Shown piece by piece: positions 34,033 through 41,333 of a stretch of 64,000 bases of DNA. The position numbers and the translations under genes were made by a program. Origin of the DNA: Limnoglobus roseus (lineage in GTDB: Bacteria; Planctomycetota; Planctomycetia; Gemmatales; Gemmataceae); NCBI RefSeq assembly GCF_008254045.1, contig NZ_CP042425.1:9252163-9316162 (forward strand), in the 5' to 3' direction. The notes beneath the pieces are model-generated. The model searched no databases and had not been told where the DNA came from. It was given only the letters and a program-made list of their open reading frames with translations. Within the stretch, counting starts at the first letter, position 1; every line of letters begins with the position of its first letter.

Positions 34033-35388
34033 TCAGGCGAACAGTTCCTTCACCGGCTTGCCGCGACTGATCGGCAGCGGCCGGTTCTGCGTGTCGCGGA
34101 TTTCCAGGTCCGGGTCCAGGCCGAGCGCATCGAACATCGTCGCCGCCAAGTCTTCCGGCGTCACCCGGCCGACCGTCGGCTGGGCGGCCAACTTGTCGCT
34201 CGCCCCGTGGACGTAACCCTTCCGCGCCCCGCCGCCGACCAGCACTGCGTTGTAGCACGCTGGCCAGTGGTCGCGGCCGCCGTTGCTGCTGATCTTCGGC
34301 GTGCGGCCGAACTCGCCGACCCACACCACGAGCGTTGAATCCAATAGGCCGCGTTCTTCCAGGTCGGCGATCAGCGTCGGCAGCGTGAGGTCGGTAATCG
34401 GCAGCAGGAAGTTCAGTCGGCCCGGCACGTCTTCGCCGCGGAAGCCGTGATAGTCCCACCCGCCGCTCGGCCCGCCGATGGACTTCGCGAAGTAGACGTT
34501 CACGAACTTCGCCCCGGCTTCCACGAGCCGCCGGGCGAGCAGGCACGACTGGCCGTAGGTCGTGCGGCCGTACTTGTCGCGGACGTCCTTCGGCTCCTTC
34601 GTCAGGTCAAACGCCGTCTTGAACGCCGGCGAAGTCAGCATCGCCACGGCTTTCTGGTACGACTCGTCCAGCCCCTTCGCGAGCAGCGACTTTTCGAGCA
34701 AGTCCGACTGCGAGTCGATCAGGTCCAGCACCGACCGCCGGTCTTCGAGGCGGTCCGGCGTCAGCCCTTCCGGCAGCGTCAGTTCCGGCAGGCGGAAGCG
34801 TTCGTTGTTCGGGTCCTCTGTCACCAACAGCGGCGCGTTCGTCTTGCCGAGGAAGCTGGCGTGCTGGCCGGGCGTGACGGAGCCGTCGGAGATGACGTGC
34901 GGGAACGACACGAACCCGGCCACGCCCTTCTCGGACGGCAGGAACTTGTTGACGATGCTGCCGAACGCCGGGAACAGTTCGAGCGAGTCTCGCAGCCGTT
35001 GGTCGTCCACGGCCGGCGGGATGCCGGTGAGGCTGTAGTACCCGGCCGAGTTGTGGTTCTTCATCGACACGCTGTGCTGCATGTTGCGGACGATGGTCAG
35101 CTTGTCGGCAATGGCCGCGAGCTTCGGAAGTTTCTCGCCGAAGATGACGCCGGGGATCTTCGTCTTCGTGGCCCCAAACCATCCGCGGACGTTGTCCGGC
35201 GCGTCCGGCTTCGGGTCGAACGTCTCGTGCTGCCCCGGCCCGCCCCACTGGTGGAGGAAGATGATCGACTTCACGCGGGCCTTGCGGTTCGCCTTCTCGG
35301 TGGCCGCGAGCAACTGCGGGAACGACAGCCCGAACAGCGACGCCCCGCCGACGCGGATGGCAGACCGGCGGGAAAGTGGTTGATTCAT
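34033..35388 (-). CDS. DUF1501 protein
   Basis: A 451-residue protein with a Tat-like signal (LSRRSAIRVGGASLFGLSFPQLL). The body is a sulfatase/alkaline-phosphatase-like fold typical of DUF1501: IFLHQWGGPGQHETFDPKPDAPD, IRGWFGATKT-type motifs, NMQHSVSMKNHNSAGYYSLTG, WDYHGF and LVVWVGEFGRTPKIS followed by GRDHWPACYNAVLVGGG. Planctomycetes carry many copies, usually with a DUF1553/cytochrome partner, which is missing here. Its start overlaps the stop of the next upstream gene (35385-35747) by four bases, so the two are coupled. The function in the cell is unknown. Confidence 0.9.
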   Translation of the reverse strand: MNQPLSRRSAIRVGGASLFGLSFPQLLAATEKANRKARVKSIIFLHQWGGPGQHETFDPKPDAPDNVRGWFGATKTKIPGVIFGEKLPKLAAIADKLTIVRNMQHSVSMKNHNSAGYYSLTGIPPAVDDQRLRDSLELFPAFGSIVNKFLPSEKGVAGFVSFPHVISDGSVTPGQHASFLGKTNAPLLVTEDPNNERFRLPELTLPEGLTPDRLEDRRSVLDLIDSQSDLLEKSLLAKGLDESYQKAVAMLTSPAFKTAFDLTKEPKDVRDKYGRTTYGQSCLLARRLVEAGAKFVNVYFAKSIGGPSGGWDYHGFRGEDVPGRLNFLLPITDLTLPTLIADLEERGLLDSTLVVWVGEFGRTPKISSNGGRDHWPACYNAVLVGGGARKGYVHGASDKLAAQPTVGRVTPEDLAATMFDALGLDPDLEIRDTQNRPLPISRGKPVKELFA

Positions 35389-35747
35389 GTGCGATCACCG
35401 GGCGAAGGAGTCTCGGCCTGTATCCATTCTTGCCAGGTTTCGATCTCGAGTGCAAGAACCAGTTCCACGATGTCTTGGTCAGACATCCCGCGGGCACGCA
35501 ACTGGTCGATGACTCCGTGCATGCCGCGAGCGGTCCACCGGAGGCGGTGTCGTCGGAGGGCCTGTGGCGAACACAAGTCCGGACACGCCTTCTGCGCGGA
35601 ACCAAAGCCACAATGGACCCCAACCGTCCAAACCACCGCGTTCTCCGGTCGCGGTTCCCCGAAGTACATGCCTGGATTTTGACGGGCGTGTTCGAGCATC
35701 TTCAACGCGCGATTCGCCGCCGCCCGTTGAATGCGCGTAAGTGGCAT
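35385..35747 (-). CDS. Hypothetical protein between ThuA-like and DUF1501 genes
   Basis: A 120-residue soluble protein of unknown function. It has a helical N-terminus (MPLTRIQRAAANRALKMLEH). The middle has four Cys or aromatic positions (VGVHCGFGSAQKACPDLCSPQ), and the end is RARGMSDQDIVELVLALEIETWQEW. The start at 35747 lies two bases from the end of the ThuA-like gene, and the stop overlaps the DUF1501 start. It is therefore the middle gene of a three-gene run. The longer frame to 36068 is a shadow of the ThuA-like gene. Confidence 0.6.
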   Translation of the reverse strand: MPLTRIQRAAANRALKMLEHARQNPGMYFGEPRPENAVVWTVGVHCGFGSAQKACPDLCSPQALRRHRLRWTARGMHGVIDQLRARGMSDQDIVELVLALEIETWQEWIQAETPSPGDRT

Positions 35748-35749
35748 CG

Positions 35750-36652
35750 CTACTTCTTCGCCGGCGCCGGCTTCAGGTACTTCGGCAGCGTCGCCGCGTC
35801 GAGGTCCACTTTCGCCCCGGTCGCGGGGATGTCTTGCTTCGCGGACCAGAGGATGCCGTTGACCAGGAAGCGGCGATAGCCTTCCTCCGCGAAGCTCGCG
35901 TGCAGGTGGCCGCCGGTGAACGTGAACGTGCGGCCGCCGTTGGGCCGGTCGAACGCCCACGCGATCACGTCCTCCAGGTCGGCTTTCTTCGCCGCCTTCG
36001 CCTTCGGGTCCCACGTCCGTAACAGCGGCGTCACGCCCTTCGGGTCCTTCGCGAACCGCAGCGTCCACAGCCAGCCGTCGTTGATTTTGAACGGCTTCAC
36101 GCCGTTGAAGATGTCGTGCTTCGGGAAGTCCTTGAACTCGGACACCCAGTGTGCCCGTTGCGAGTAGCCCTTCTCCCAGGCGGCCCCGGCGAAGGCCCGC
36201 ACGCGCTCGCCGAAGTCGGTCGGGTAGTCGGCGTCCTGGTGCAACTGAACGAGGCCAACGCCGCCGTCGAGCAGTTTCTGGATTTGCGCGAAGTGGTCGT
36301 CCTTCAAGAACGGGTGTTTGTCGCCACCGTCGGTCAGGAAGACGATGCCCTTCGCCCCGGCGAACGTCTCCGGCTTCTTCGGCCAGTCGATCGCCAGCAC
36401 CGGGAAGACGCCGGGCGTCTGCCGCAGGAGATCCATTAGCACGGCACAGCCGCCGACGTACTCGTGTTCACCGGGCTTGTAGTAGGTCGAACCGGCGACG
36501 AGCACGATCTTGGTCAGCTTCGGGTCGGTCGGCAGTTCTTCGACCGGCGGATCGGCCAGCGAGCGTTTCGCCGCGTCCTGGGCGGCCATCGGAAGCGTCA
36601 GTGCGAGAAGGGCGAGAATGGAGAGCCACGATCGCATGGGAGGAGTTCTCAA
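35750..36652 (-). CDS. Secreted ThuA domain protein
   Basis: A 300-residue protein with a signal peptide (WLSILALLALTLPMAAQ). The ThuA fold, a glutamine-amidotransferase-like domain linked to trehalose and other sugar use, is shown by KIVLVAGSTYYKPGEHEYVGG, VLAIDWPKKPETF, GIVFLTDGGDKHPFL, GVGLVQLHQDADYP and ITWAFDRPNGGRTF-like residues before GGHLHASFAEEGYRRFLVNGILWSA. The His in FTGGHLHA is conserved in the family. It heads the run ThuA-hypothetical-DUF1501. Another possible start is the ATG five codons later. Confidence 0.85.
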   Translation of the reverse strand: MRTPPMRSWLSILALLALTLPMAAQDAAKRSLADPPVEELPTDPKLTKIVLVAGSTYYKPGEHEYVGGCAVLMDLLRQTPGVFPVLAIDWPKKPETFAGAKGIVFLTDGGDKHPFLKDDHFAQIQKLLDGGVGLVQLHQDADYPTDFGERVRAFAGAAWEKGYSQRAHWVSEFKDFPKHDIFNGVKPFKINDGWLWTLRFAKDPKGVTPLLRTWDPKAKAAKKADLEDVIAWAFDRPNGGRTFTFTGGHLHASFAEEGYRRFLVNGILWSAKQDIPATGAKVDLDAATLPKYLKPAPAKK

Positions 36653-36727
36653 CTGGGGTGGGAAAGACTGTTGAGCATTATCCCCCGGCCGGCCATTAAG
36701 TCACGAGAATTCCCCCTGCGGCCGCCG

Positions 36728-36904
36728 TCACTTTTGGAGGATCAACTTCCCGCGGCGGGTGATGCGCAGTTTGTACCGCTCGCCGTCGTGCTCGATGACG
36801 ATTTCCCGGCACTCGCCGAACAGTTCCTTGGCCTGAACGACAGGGGCCGCCTCATGATGAGCCGCCTCGGTCGATTTTTTTTCAAGTTTTTCAGGCTCAC
36901 TCAT
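36728..36904 (-). CDS. hemP: Haemin uptake protein HemP
   Basis: A 58-residue protein. After an acidic and basic N-terminus (MSEPEKLEKK) the conserved core reads KELFGECREIVIEHDGERYK, then LRITRRGKLILQK at the stop, which matches the HemP family ending. HemP proteins regulate or assist haem and iron uptake in proteobacteria; the exact role in planctomycetes is not known. It is divergent from the first DUF1559 gene, with 266 nt between them. Length and ending are exactly those of the family. Confidence 0.85.
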   Translation of the reverse strand: MSEPEKLEKKSTEAAHHEAAPVVQAKELFGECREIVIEHDGERYKLRITRRGKLILQK

Positions 36905-37003
36905 GGCCGCCCCGCGTTGAGACGAAATGTCGATAAATCAACAACTTCGGTCGATCCCACCGGGAATCAGCACATCGCAACAGCGATTTTCCCAGGCGTG
37001 TTA

Positions 37004-37031
37004 TTGACTCTATGACACCCAGACCTAGAGT
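37004..37031 (+). promoter_or_regulatory. Candidate sigma70 promoter for the first DUF1559 gene
   Basis: TTGACT at 37004-37009 and TAGAGT at 37026-37031 with a 16-nt spacer. The gene starts 140 nt downstream, giving a long leader that contains the inverted repeat at 37038-37066. Confidence 0.5.
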
Positions 37032-37037
37032 GAAGGC

Positions 37038-37066
37038 GTCTTGTTGAGATTTTGTCGCAACAAGAC
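37038..37066. promoter_or_regulatory. Leader inverted repeat, possible operator or stem-loop
   Basis: Perfect 9-bp arms GTCTTGTTG and CAACAAGAC with an 11-nt AT-rich loop, beginning seven bases after the putative -10. The place suggests an operator around the transcription start or a 5' stabilising stem in the mRNA. Confidence 0.5.
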
Positions 37067-37170
37067 GAGCTTGCTCCGCTCCGCTCGGGATCGCGGTTCT
37101 CAACCGCTCACCATCCGTCGCAACGCAGCTCCATCGGTTCCTGTGTTTCCACAGTCCCGGAGGGTTGCCC

Positions 37171-38121
37171 ATGCGCACCAGTTTCCAACGTCGGGCGTTT
37201 ACGCTCATCGAGTTGTTAGTCGTCATCGCCATCATCGCGATTCTCATCGGCCTCCTGCTGCCGGCCGTGCAAAAGGTCCGCGAGGCCGCCGCCCGACTCA
37301 AGTGCACCAACAACCTCAAGCAGATCGGTTTGGCCTGCCACAACTACGAAGGGGTCAACGGCAAGTTCCCCTACGCGGTGATGGACTTCCAACTCCGGGA
37401 AACGGGTTCGAGCTACGTCACCGGCTGGATTCTCATCATGCCGTTCCTCGAGCAAGACGGCATTGCCAAGAAGTGGGACCCGAAGCTCCCGCGCAACTCG
37501 CAGGTCGATACGGACGGTGACGGGTACACGAACTTCATCCTGCAACAGATGCAGATCCCGAGTTACACCTGCCCATCGATGGCCCCGCCCAGCGCGACTA
37601 ACGGCGGCTCCCTCGGCACGGCCCCGGAAATCCGCGGCCCGTCCAGCTACGTCTTCTCGGTCGGCACGCCGTCCGCGTATCAAGTGCGGTACGGGTCGTA
37701 CGCTTCTCTCGCCTGCGACGGCGTCATCCTCCCGATCCGCAACGCCGCCTACTCCGCCACGAACACCACCCAACCGGACCTGGCCGGCAACCAGCAGGTG
37801 AAGATCACGAGTGTCACCGACGGCACGTCCAACACGATCATGGTCGGCGAGTGCGACTTCATGCCCGCCGGCGTGCCGTCGACCTACGGCCCGGTGTGGG
37901 CGTACGGCTACCTCTACAACTGGACGGGGACGCTGGGCGGGATCAACAAGCGGGACGGCGGCAACGACGCGAACTACTCGTCGTTCCGCAGTTCCCACAC
38001 GGGCGGGGCCAACTTCGCGATGGCCGACGGCTCGGTTCAGTTCTTCCGGAACACGATTGACCCGACGACCTTCGCCGGTCTCGGCACTCGCGCTAGCGGC
38101 GAAGTTGTAACGCTGAACTAA
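37171..38121 (+). CDS. DUF1559 prepilin-like secreted protein
   Basis: A 316-residue protein with a type IV pilin-like N-terminus: RRAFTLIELLVVIAIIAILI, the prepilin cleavage site (the residue before FTLIE) and the hydrophobic stalk helix. LLLPAVQKVREAAAR and CTNNLKQIGLACHNYE follow, the hallmark of DUF1559. The C-terminal H-X9-DG motif is seen in SSHTGGANFAMADGSVQF. The ATG at 37171 follows CGGAGGG. It leads the run to the PepSY gene and is separated from DUF4198 by a terminator. Planctomycetes have dozens of such proteins, of unknown individual roles. Confidence 0.92.
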   Translation: MRTSFQRRAFTLIELLVVIAIIAILIGLLLPAVQKVREAAARLKCTNNLKQIGLACHNYEGVNGKFPYAVMDFQLRETGSSYVTGWILIMPFLEQDGIAKKWDPKLPRNSQVDTDGDGYTNFILQQMQIPSYTCPSMAPPSATNGGSLGTAPEIRGPSSYVFSVGTPSAYQVRYGSYASLACDGVILPIRNAAYSATNTTQPDLAGNQQVKITSVTDGTSNTIMVGECDFMPAGVPSTYGPVWAYGYLYNWTGTLGGINKRDGGNDANYSSFRSSHTGGANFAMADGSVQFFRNTIDPTTFAGLGTRASGEVVTLN

Positions 38122-38141
38122 TCGAACCGTCCTTCACGAAC

Positions 38142-38208
38142 CACCACGGCGGAAACTCGTCCCGCCGTGGTGCCGCCGGGCGGGGTGACCACCGCCCCGC
38201 CCGGTTTT
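38142..38208 (+). terminator. Terminator region after the first DUF1559 gene (two hairpins)
   Basis: The first stem CACCACGGCGG (38142-38152) pairs with 38162-38172. The second stem CCGGGCGGGG (38176-38185) pairs with 38195-38204 and is followed by TTTT. The second is a standard intrinsic terminator. Confidence 0.75.
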
Positions 38209-38236
38209 ACCGACCACACACCAACGGAGATTCCCG

Positions 38237-38902
38237 ATGCGTTTCCTATCCGCCCTGATCCTCGCCGCCGCGTTCGCCGCGATGGCGACGGCCCACTTCG
38301 TCTACGTCGTGCCGGCGAAAGACGGCAAGACCGTGCAAGTCGTGATGAGCGAGAACCTCGACCCCGACGACAACGTGACGATGGACAAGGTCAACGGCCT
38401 CAAGCTGACAGCCCGCCTTGAGGACGGCAAGGAAGTGCCGGTCACGCACAAGGCCGGGCCGCACGCGCTGACGGCCGACGTGCCGGCGCACGCGAAGCTC
38501 CTCCACGGCACCGTGATTTACGGGATGCTCTCGCGGAAGGACGCGAAGCCCGCGCTGCTGGTTTACCACCCGAAGGCGATCCTCGACGGTTGCGACCAGA
38601 AGACCGCGACGGTCGGCGAGAAGGCCGCCCTCGAAATCGTGCCGGTGACGGCCGCGGGTAAAACGAGCTTCCACGTTCACGGGGCGGGCAAGCCGGTCGC
38701 CGATGTCGAACTGAGCGTTCTGCTGCCGGACGGCAAGGCGACCAAGTTGAAGACCGACAAGGACGGCAAGACGGAACCCGTCACCGGGGCCGGCCGCTAC
38801 GGCATCTGGGCTCGCCACATCGAACCGAAGGCCGGCGAGCACGACGGCAAGAAGTACGAAGAAGTCCGCCACTACGCGACGCTCGTCGTCGACCTGAAGT
38901 AA
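38237..38902 (+). CDS. DUF4198 periplasmic protein
   Basis: A 221-residue protein with a signal peptide ending ...AAMATA, so the mature protein would begin HFVYVVPAKDGKTV. An N-terminal His after cleavage is common in DUF4198 and NikM-like proteins and may bind a metal. The domain contains ALLVYHPKAI, TSFHVHGAGKPVADVELSVLLP, GRYGIWARHIEP and GEHDGKKYEEVRHYATLVV, with several His that could be further ligands. The family is linked to nickel or cobalt uptake in some bacteria, but the metal here is unknown. It follows the terminator and precedes the Kelch gene by 34 nt. Confidence 0.82.
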   Translation: MRFLSALILAAAFAAMATAHFVYVVPAKDGKTVQVVMSENLDPDDNVTMDKVNGLKLTARLEDGKEVPVTHKAGPHALTADVPAHAKLLHGTVIYGMLSRKDAKPALLVYHPKAILDGCDQKTATVGEKAALEIVPVTAAGKTSFHVHGAGKPVADVELSVLLPDGKATKLKTDKDGKTEPVTGAGRYGIWARHIEPKAGEHDGKKYEEVRHYATLVVDLK

Positions 38903-38936
38903 CTTTCCACCCTCGACTCTCAAGAGATCAACGATC

Positions 38937-39935
38937 ATGCGTCACCGAATGGCCTTCCTACTTCTGCTCGTCACACCGGTATTCGGCTTCGCCGCCGAAA
39001 AGCCCGCCTTCCCGCCGCTGCCCGCCGCCGTGTCCAGCCTCGGCGCGATCACCTGCGACGGCTACGCCTACGTCTACGGCGGCCACGCGGGTAAGACTCA
39101 CAGCTACGACACCAAGACCGTCGTCGGCACCTTCCACCGCCTCAAACTCGACGGCGGCACGAAGTGGGAAGAACTGCCCGGCGGCCCACTCCTGCAAGGC
39201 ATGAACCTCGCCAGCCACGGCGGCAAGGTTTACCGCGTCGGCGGGATGTCGCCCCGAAACGAACCGGGCCAACCGGCCGATAACCTTTCGCTCGCCGACG
39301 CCGCCGTCTACGACCCGCAAGCGGGTAAGTGGACGAGCCTGCCGCCGATGCCGGCCGGCCGGTCGTCGCACGACCTCGTCGTCGTCGGGGACAAACTCGT
39401 CGTGGTCGGCGGCTGGAACCAGAAGGGCAAGGGCCAATCGTCCGACTGGCACGACACCGCGTTGACCCTCGACCTGAAAGCGAAGACGCTGGAGTGGAAG
39501 TCGATCCCGCAGTCGTTCCAACGGCGGGCGCTGACGGCGGCCGTGGTCGGCACGAAGGTCTACGTCCTGGGCGGCCTGAGCGCGAAGGCCGCGTCGCAAA
39601 CGAACGTGGACGTCCTCGACACCGCGACCGGCAAGTGGACGAGCGGCCCGACGTTCCCCGGCGAAGGGGTCGGCTTCTCGCCGGCCGCGACGACGATCAA
39701 CGGCCGCGTGATCCTCAGTTGCAGCGACGCGAAGGTCTACCGGCTGACCGAAGCCGGCGACGCCTGGGAGAAGGTCGGCGAATCGACGACGAAGCGGATG
39801 GTCGCCCGGTTGCTGCCGTTCGGCTCGGAAGTGCTGCTGGTCGGCGGCGCGAGCCGTAGCGGCAACATCGCCAACCTCGAAGTCGTCAAGTTGGCCGAGC
39901 ACGGCGAAAAGGTCACCGCCGCCGACACGAAGTGA
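38937..39935 (+). CDS. Secreted Kelch-repeat protein
   Basis: A 332-residue protein with a signal peptide (MAFLLLLVTPVFGFAA). Four to six Kelch blades follow, for example ITCDGYAYVYGGHAGKTHSYD, VYRVGGMSPRN, SSHDLVVVGDKLVVVGGWNQ and TKVYVLGGLSAKAASQTNVD. It should form a beta-propeller outside the cytoplasm. It follows DUF4198 by 34 nt and is probably in the same transcript. The ATG at 38937 gives MRHRM; the ATG at 38949 is also possible. Confidence 0.85.
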   Translation: MRHRMAFLLLLVTPVFGFAAEKPAFPPLPAAVSSLGAITCDGYAYVYGGHAGKTHSYDTKTVVGTFHRLKLDGGTKWEELPGGPLLQGMNLASHGGKVYRVGGMSPRNEPGQPADNLSLADAAVYDPQAGKWTSLPPMPAGRSSHDLVVVGDKLVVVGGWNQKGKGQSSDWHDTALTLDLKAKTLEWKSIPQSFQRRALTAAVVGTKVYVLGGLSAKAASQTNVDVLDTATGKWTSGPTFPGEGVGFSPAATTINGRVILSCSDAKVYRLTEAGDAWEKVGESTTKRMVARLLPFGSEVLLVGGASRSGNIANLEVVKLAEHGEKVTAADTK

Positions 39936-40086
39936 ACCCCACCGCGGTGAAAGCCCCTCATTCCGCGAACGAACAAATCCGGATGAACTGAAACGATTGA
40001 CTCACACACCGCCGCGGTTCGGCCCACGCGGGTCGAACCGCGGATTGCCTCTCGAATTTTCCCACCTGAAAGGACGGTTGACTGAA

Positions 40087-41205
40087 ATGCGACGTTCCTC
40101 CCGCCCGGGGTTCACGCTCATCGAACTGCTCGTTGTGATCGCCATCATCGCGGTCCTCATCGGCTTGCTGTTGCCCGCCGTGCAGAAGGTCCGCGAGGCC
40201 GCCGCCCGGATGAAGTGTTCGAACAACCTGAAGCAGATCGGCCTGGCCGTTCACAACTACCACAACACGACCGAGAAACTGCCGGTCTTCAGCTACGCCC
40301 CGAACGGCCACGACGAGGGCGGGGCGTTCACCGGCAGTCTGCCGCCCGAAGCCCCGTCGAAGCACCACAGCGGGTTCCTGTACCTGCTGCCGTACCTCGA
40401 ACAAGACAACATCGCGAAGCAGTACAACCCGACCAAGTCGGCCACCGACAAGACCACGCCGCTGGTCGCCGGCGGGCCGACGAACTTCGACCTCACGAAG
40501 AACCCGATCCCGACCTACCTTTGCCCGTCGATGCCGATGCCTGACGCGATGGGGTACGGGGCGTACTGCAGCTACGCCGCGTCCCGCGGGAACTTCCAGT
40601 ACGCCACCGACGCCAGTGGGGCCGTGGTCAGCACGCCGAAACTCCGGTGGACCGCGGACGACGGCATGATGGCCTCCGCCTTCCAACCGCCGCCCGTGGG
40701 GTCGGCGACCACCGTCGGGGGAAGTTTGATGACCATCAACCTGATGAGCGTGACGGACGGGCTGTCCAACACGTTCCTGGTGGGCGAGAAGCACTACCGG
40801 GTTCAAGGGAGCACGTGGGTGAGCGGGACGAGCAACCTGGACGGCACGGACCTGACCGGCAAGCCGTACACGGGCAACTCGAACTACGCCTTCCCGCACC
40901 CGGGGGCCGACACCTGCGAAGGCGTCACGATGACGCGGATGAACACCCGGACCATGGTCGGCAAGTCGACCACGGTCAACGCCAAGGCGGGCACCGTGTC
41001 CGCGACCGCGGGCACGACGGGCACCAACGACGCGACGGCGTGGTTCCGGAACACGGCCCTCGCCGCGTTCAGCAGTAGCCACACCGGCGGGTGTAATTTC
41101 CTCCTCGGCGACGGGTCGGTGCGGTTCGTCCGCGAAACCATCGACATGCAGACCTACAAGGCCCTCGGCAGCCGCAACGGTGGCGACCTTGCCGGCGACT
41201 ACTAA
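40087..41205 (+). CDS. DUF1559 prepilin-like secreted protein
   Basis: A 372-residue second DUF1559 protein with the same pilin-like start (RPGFTLIELLVVIAIIAVLI), then LLPAVQKVREAAARMK and CSNNLKQIGLAVHNYHNT. The C-terminal motif is SSHTGGCNFLLGDGSVRFV. It is longer than its neighbour at 37171-38121, with an insertion around LTGKPYTGNSNYAFPHPG and a Thr/Ala-rich section before AWFRNTALAAFSSS. The ATG at 40087 is chosen over the longer open frame. It is followed by a hairpin terminator. Confidence 0.92.
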   Translation: MRRSSRPGFTLIELLVVIAIIAVLIGLLLPAVQKVREAAARMKCSNNLKQIGLAVHNYHNTTEKLPVFSYAPNGHDEGGAFTGSLPPEAPSKHHSGFLYLLPYLEQDNIAKQYNPTKSATDKTTPLVAGGPTNFDLTKNPIPTYLCPSMPMPDAMGYGAYCSYAASRGNFQYATDASGAVVSTPKLRWTADDGMMASAFQPPPVGSATTVGGSLMTINLMSVTDGLSNTFLVGEKHYRVQGSTWVSGTSNLDGTDLTGKPYTGNSNYAFPHPGADTCEGVTMTRMNTRTMVGKSTTVNAKAGTVSATAGTTGTNDATAWFRNTALAAFSSSHTGGCNFLLGDGSVRFVRETIDMQTYKALGSRNGGDLAGDY

Positions 41206-41267
41206 GCTGTTGTGAACCTGGAAGGATGAGTCTCTCCCGCTGACGCGAACCCTCCTCTCCGCTCTCG

Positions 41268-41295
41268 CCCGCCGCGACCCCGTCGCGGCGGGTTT
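41268..41295 (+). terminator. Intrinsic terminator after the second DUF1559 gene
   Basis: The stem CCCGCCGCGAC (41268-41278) pairs with GTCGCGGCGGG (41282-41292) around a 3-nt loop and is followed by TTT. It separates the DUF1559 gene from the PepSY gene. Confidence 0.7.
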
Positions 41296-41333
41296 GATTC
41301 CCTCCTACCCAATCCATACTCGGGCCGCCCCCA

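Noticed and set aside
34447..35682. 411-codon plus-strand frame opposite the DUF1501 gene
   Set aside because: It is antisense to a clear DUF1501 protein, with low-information Arg/His/Glu-rich sequence.
36905..37170. Fur-box search in the hemP/DUF1559 gap
   Set aside because: I found no convincing GATAATGATWATCATTATC-like site by eye, so I do not report one.
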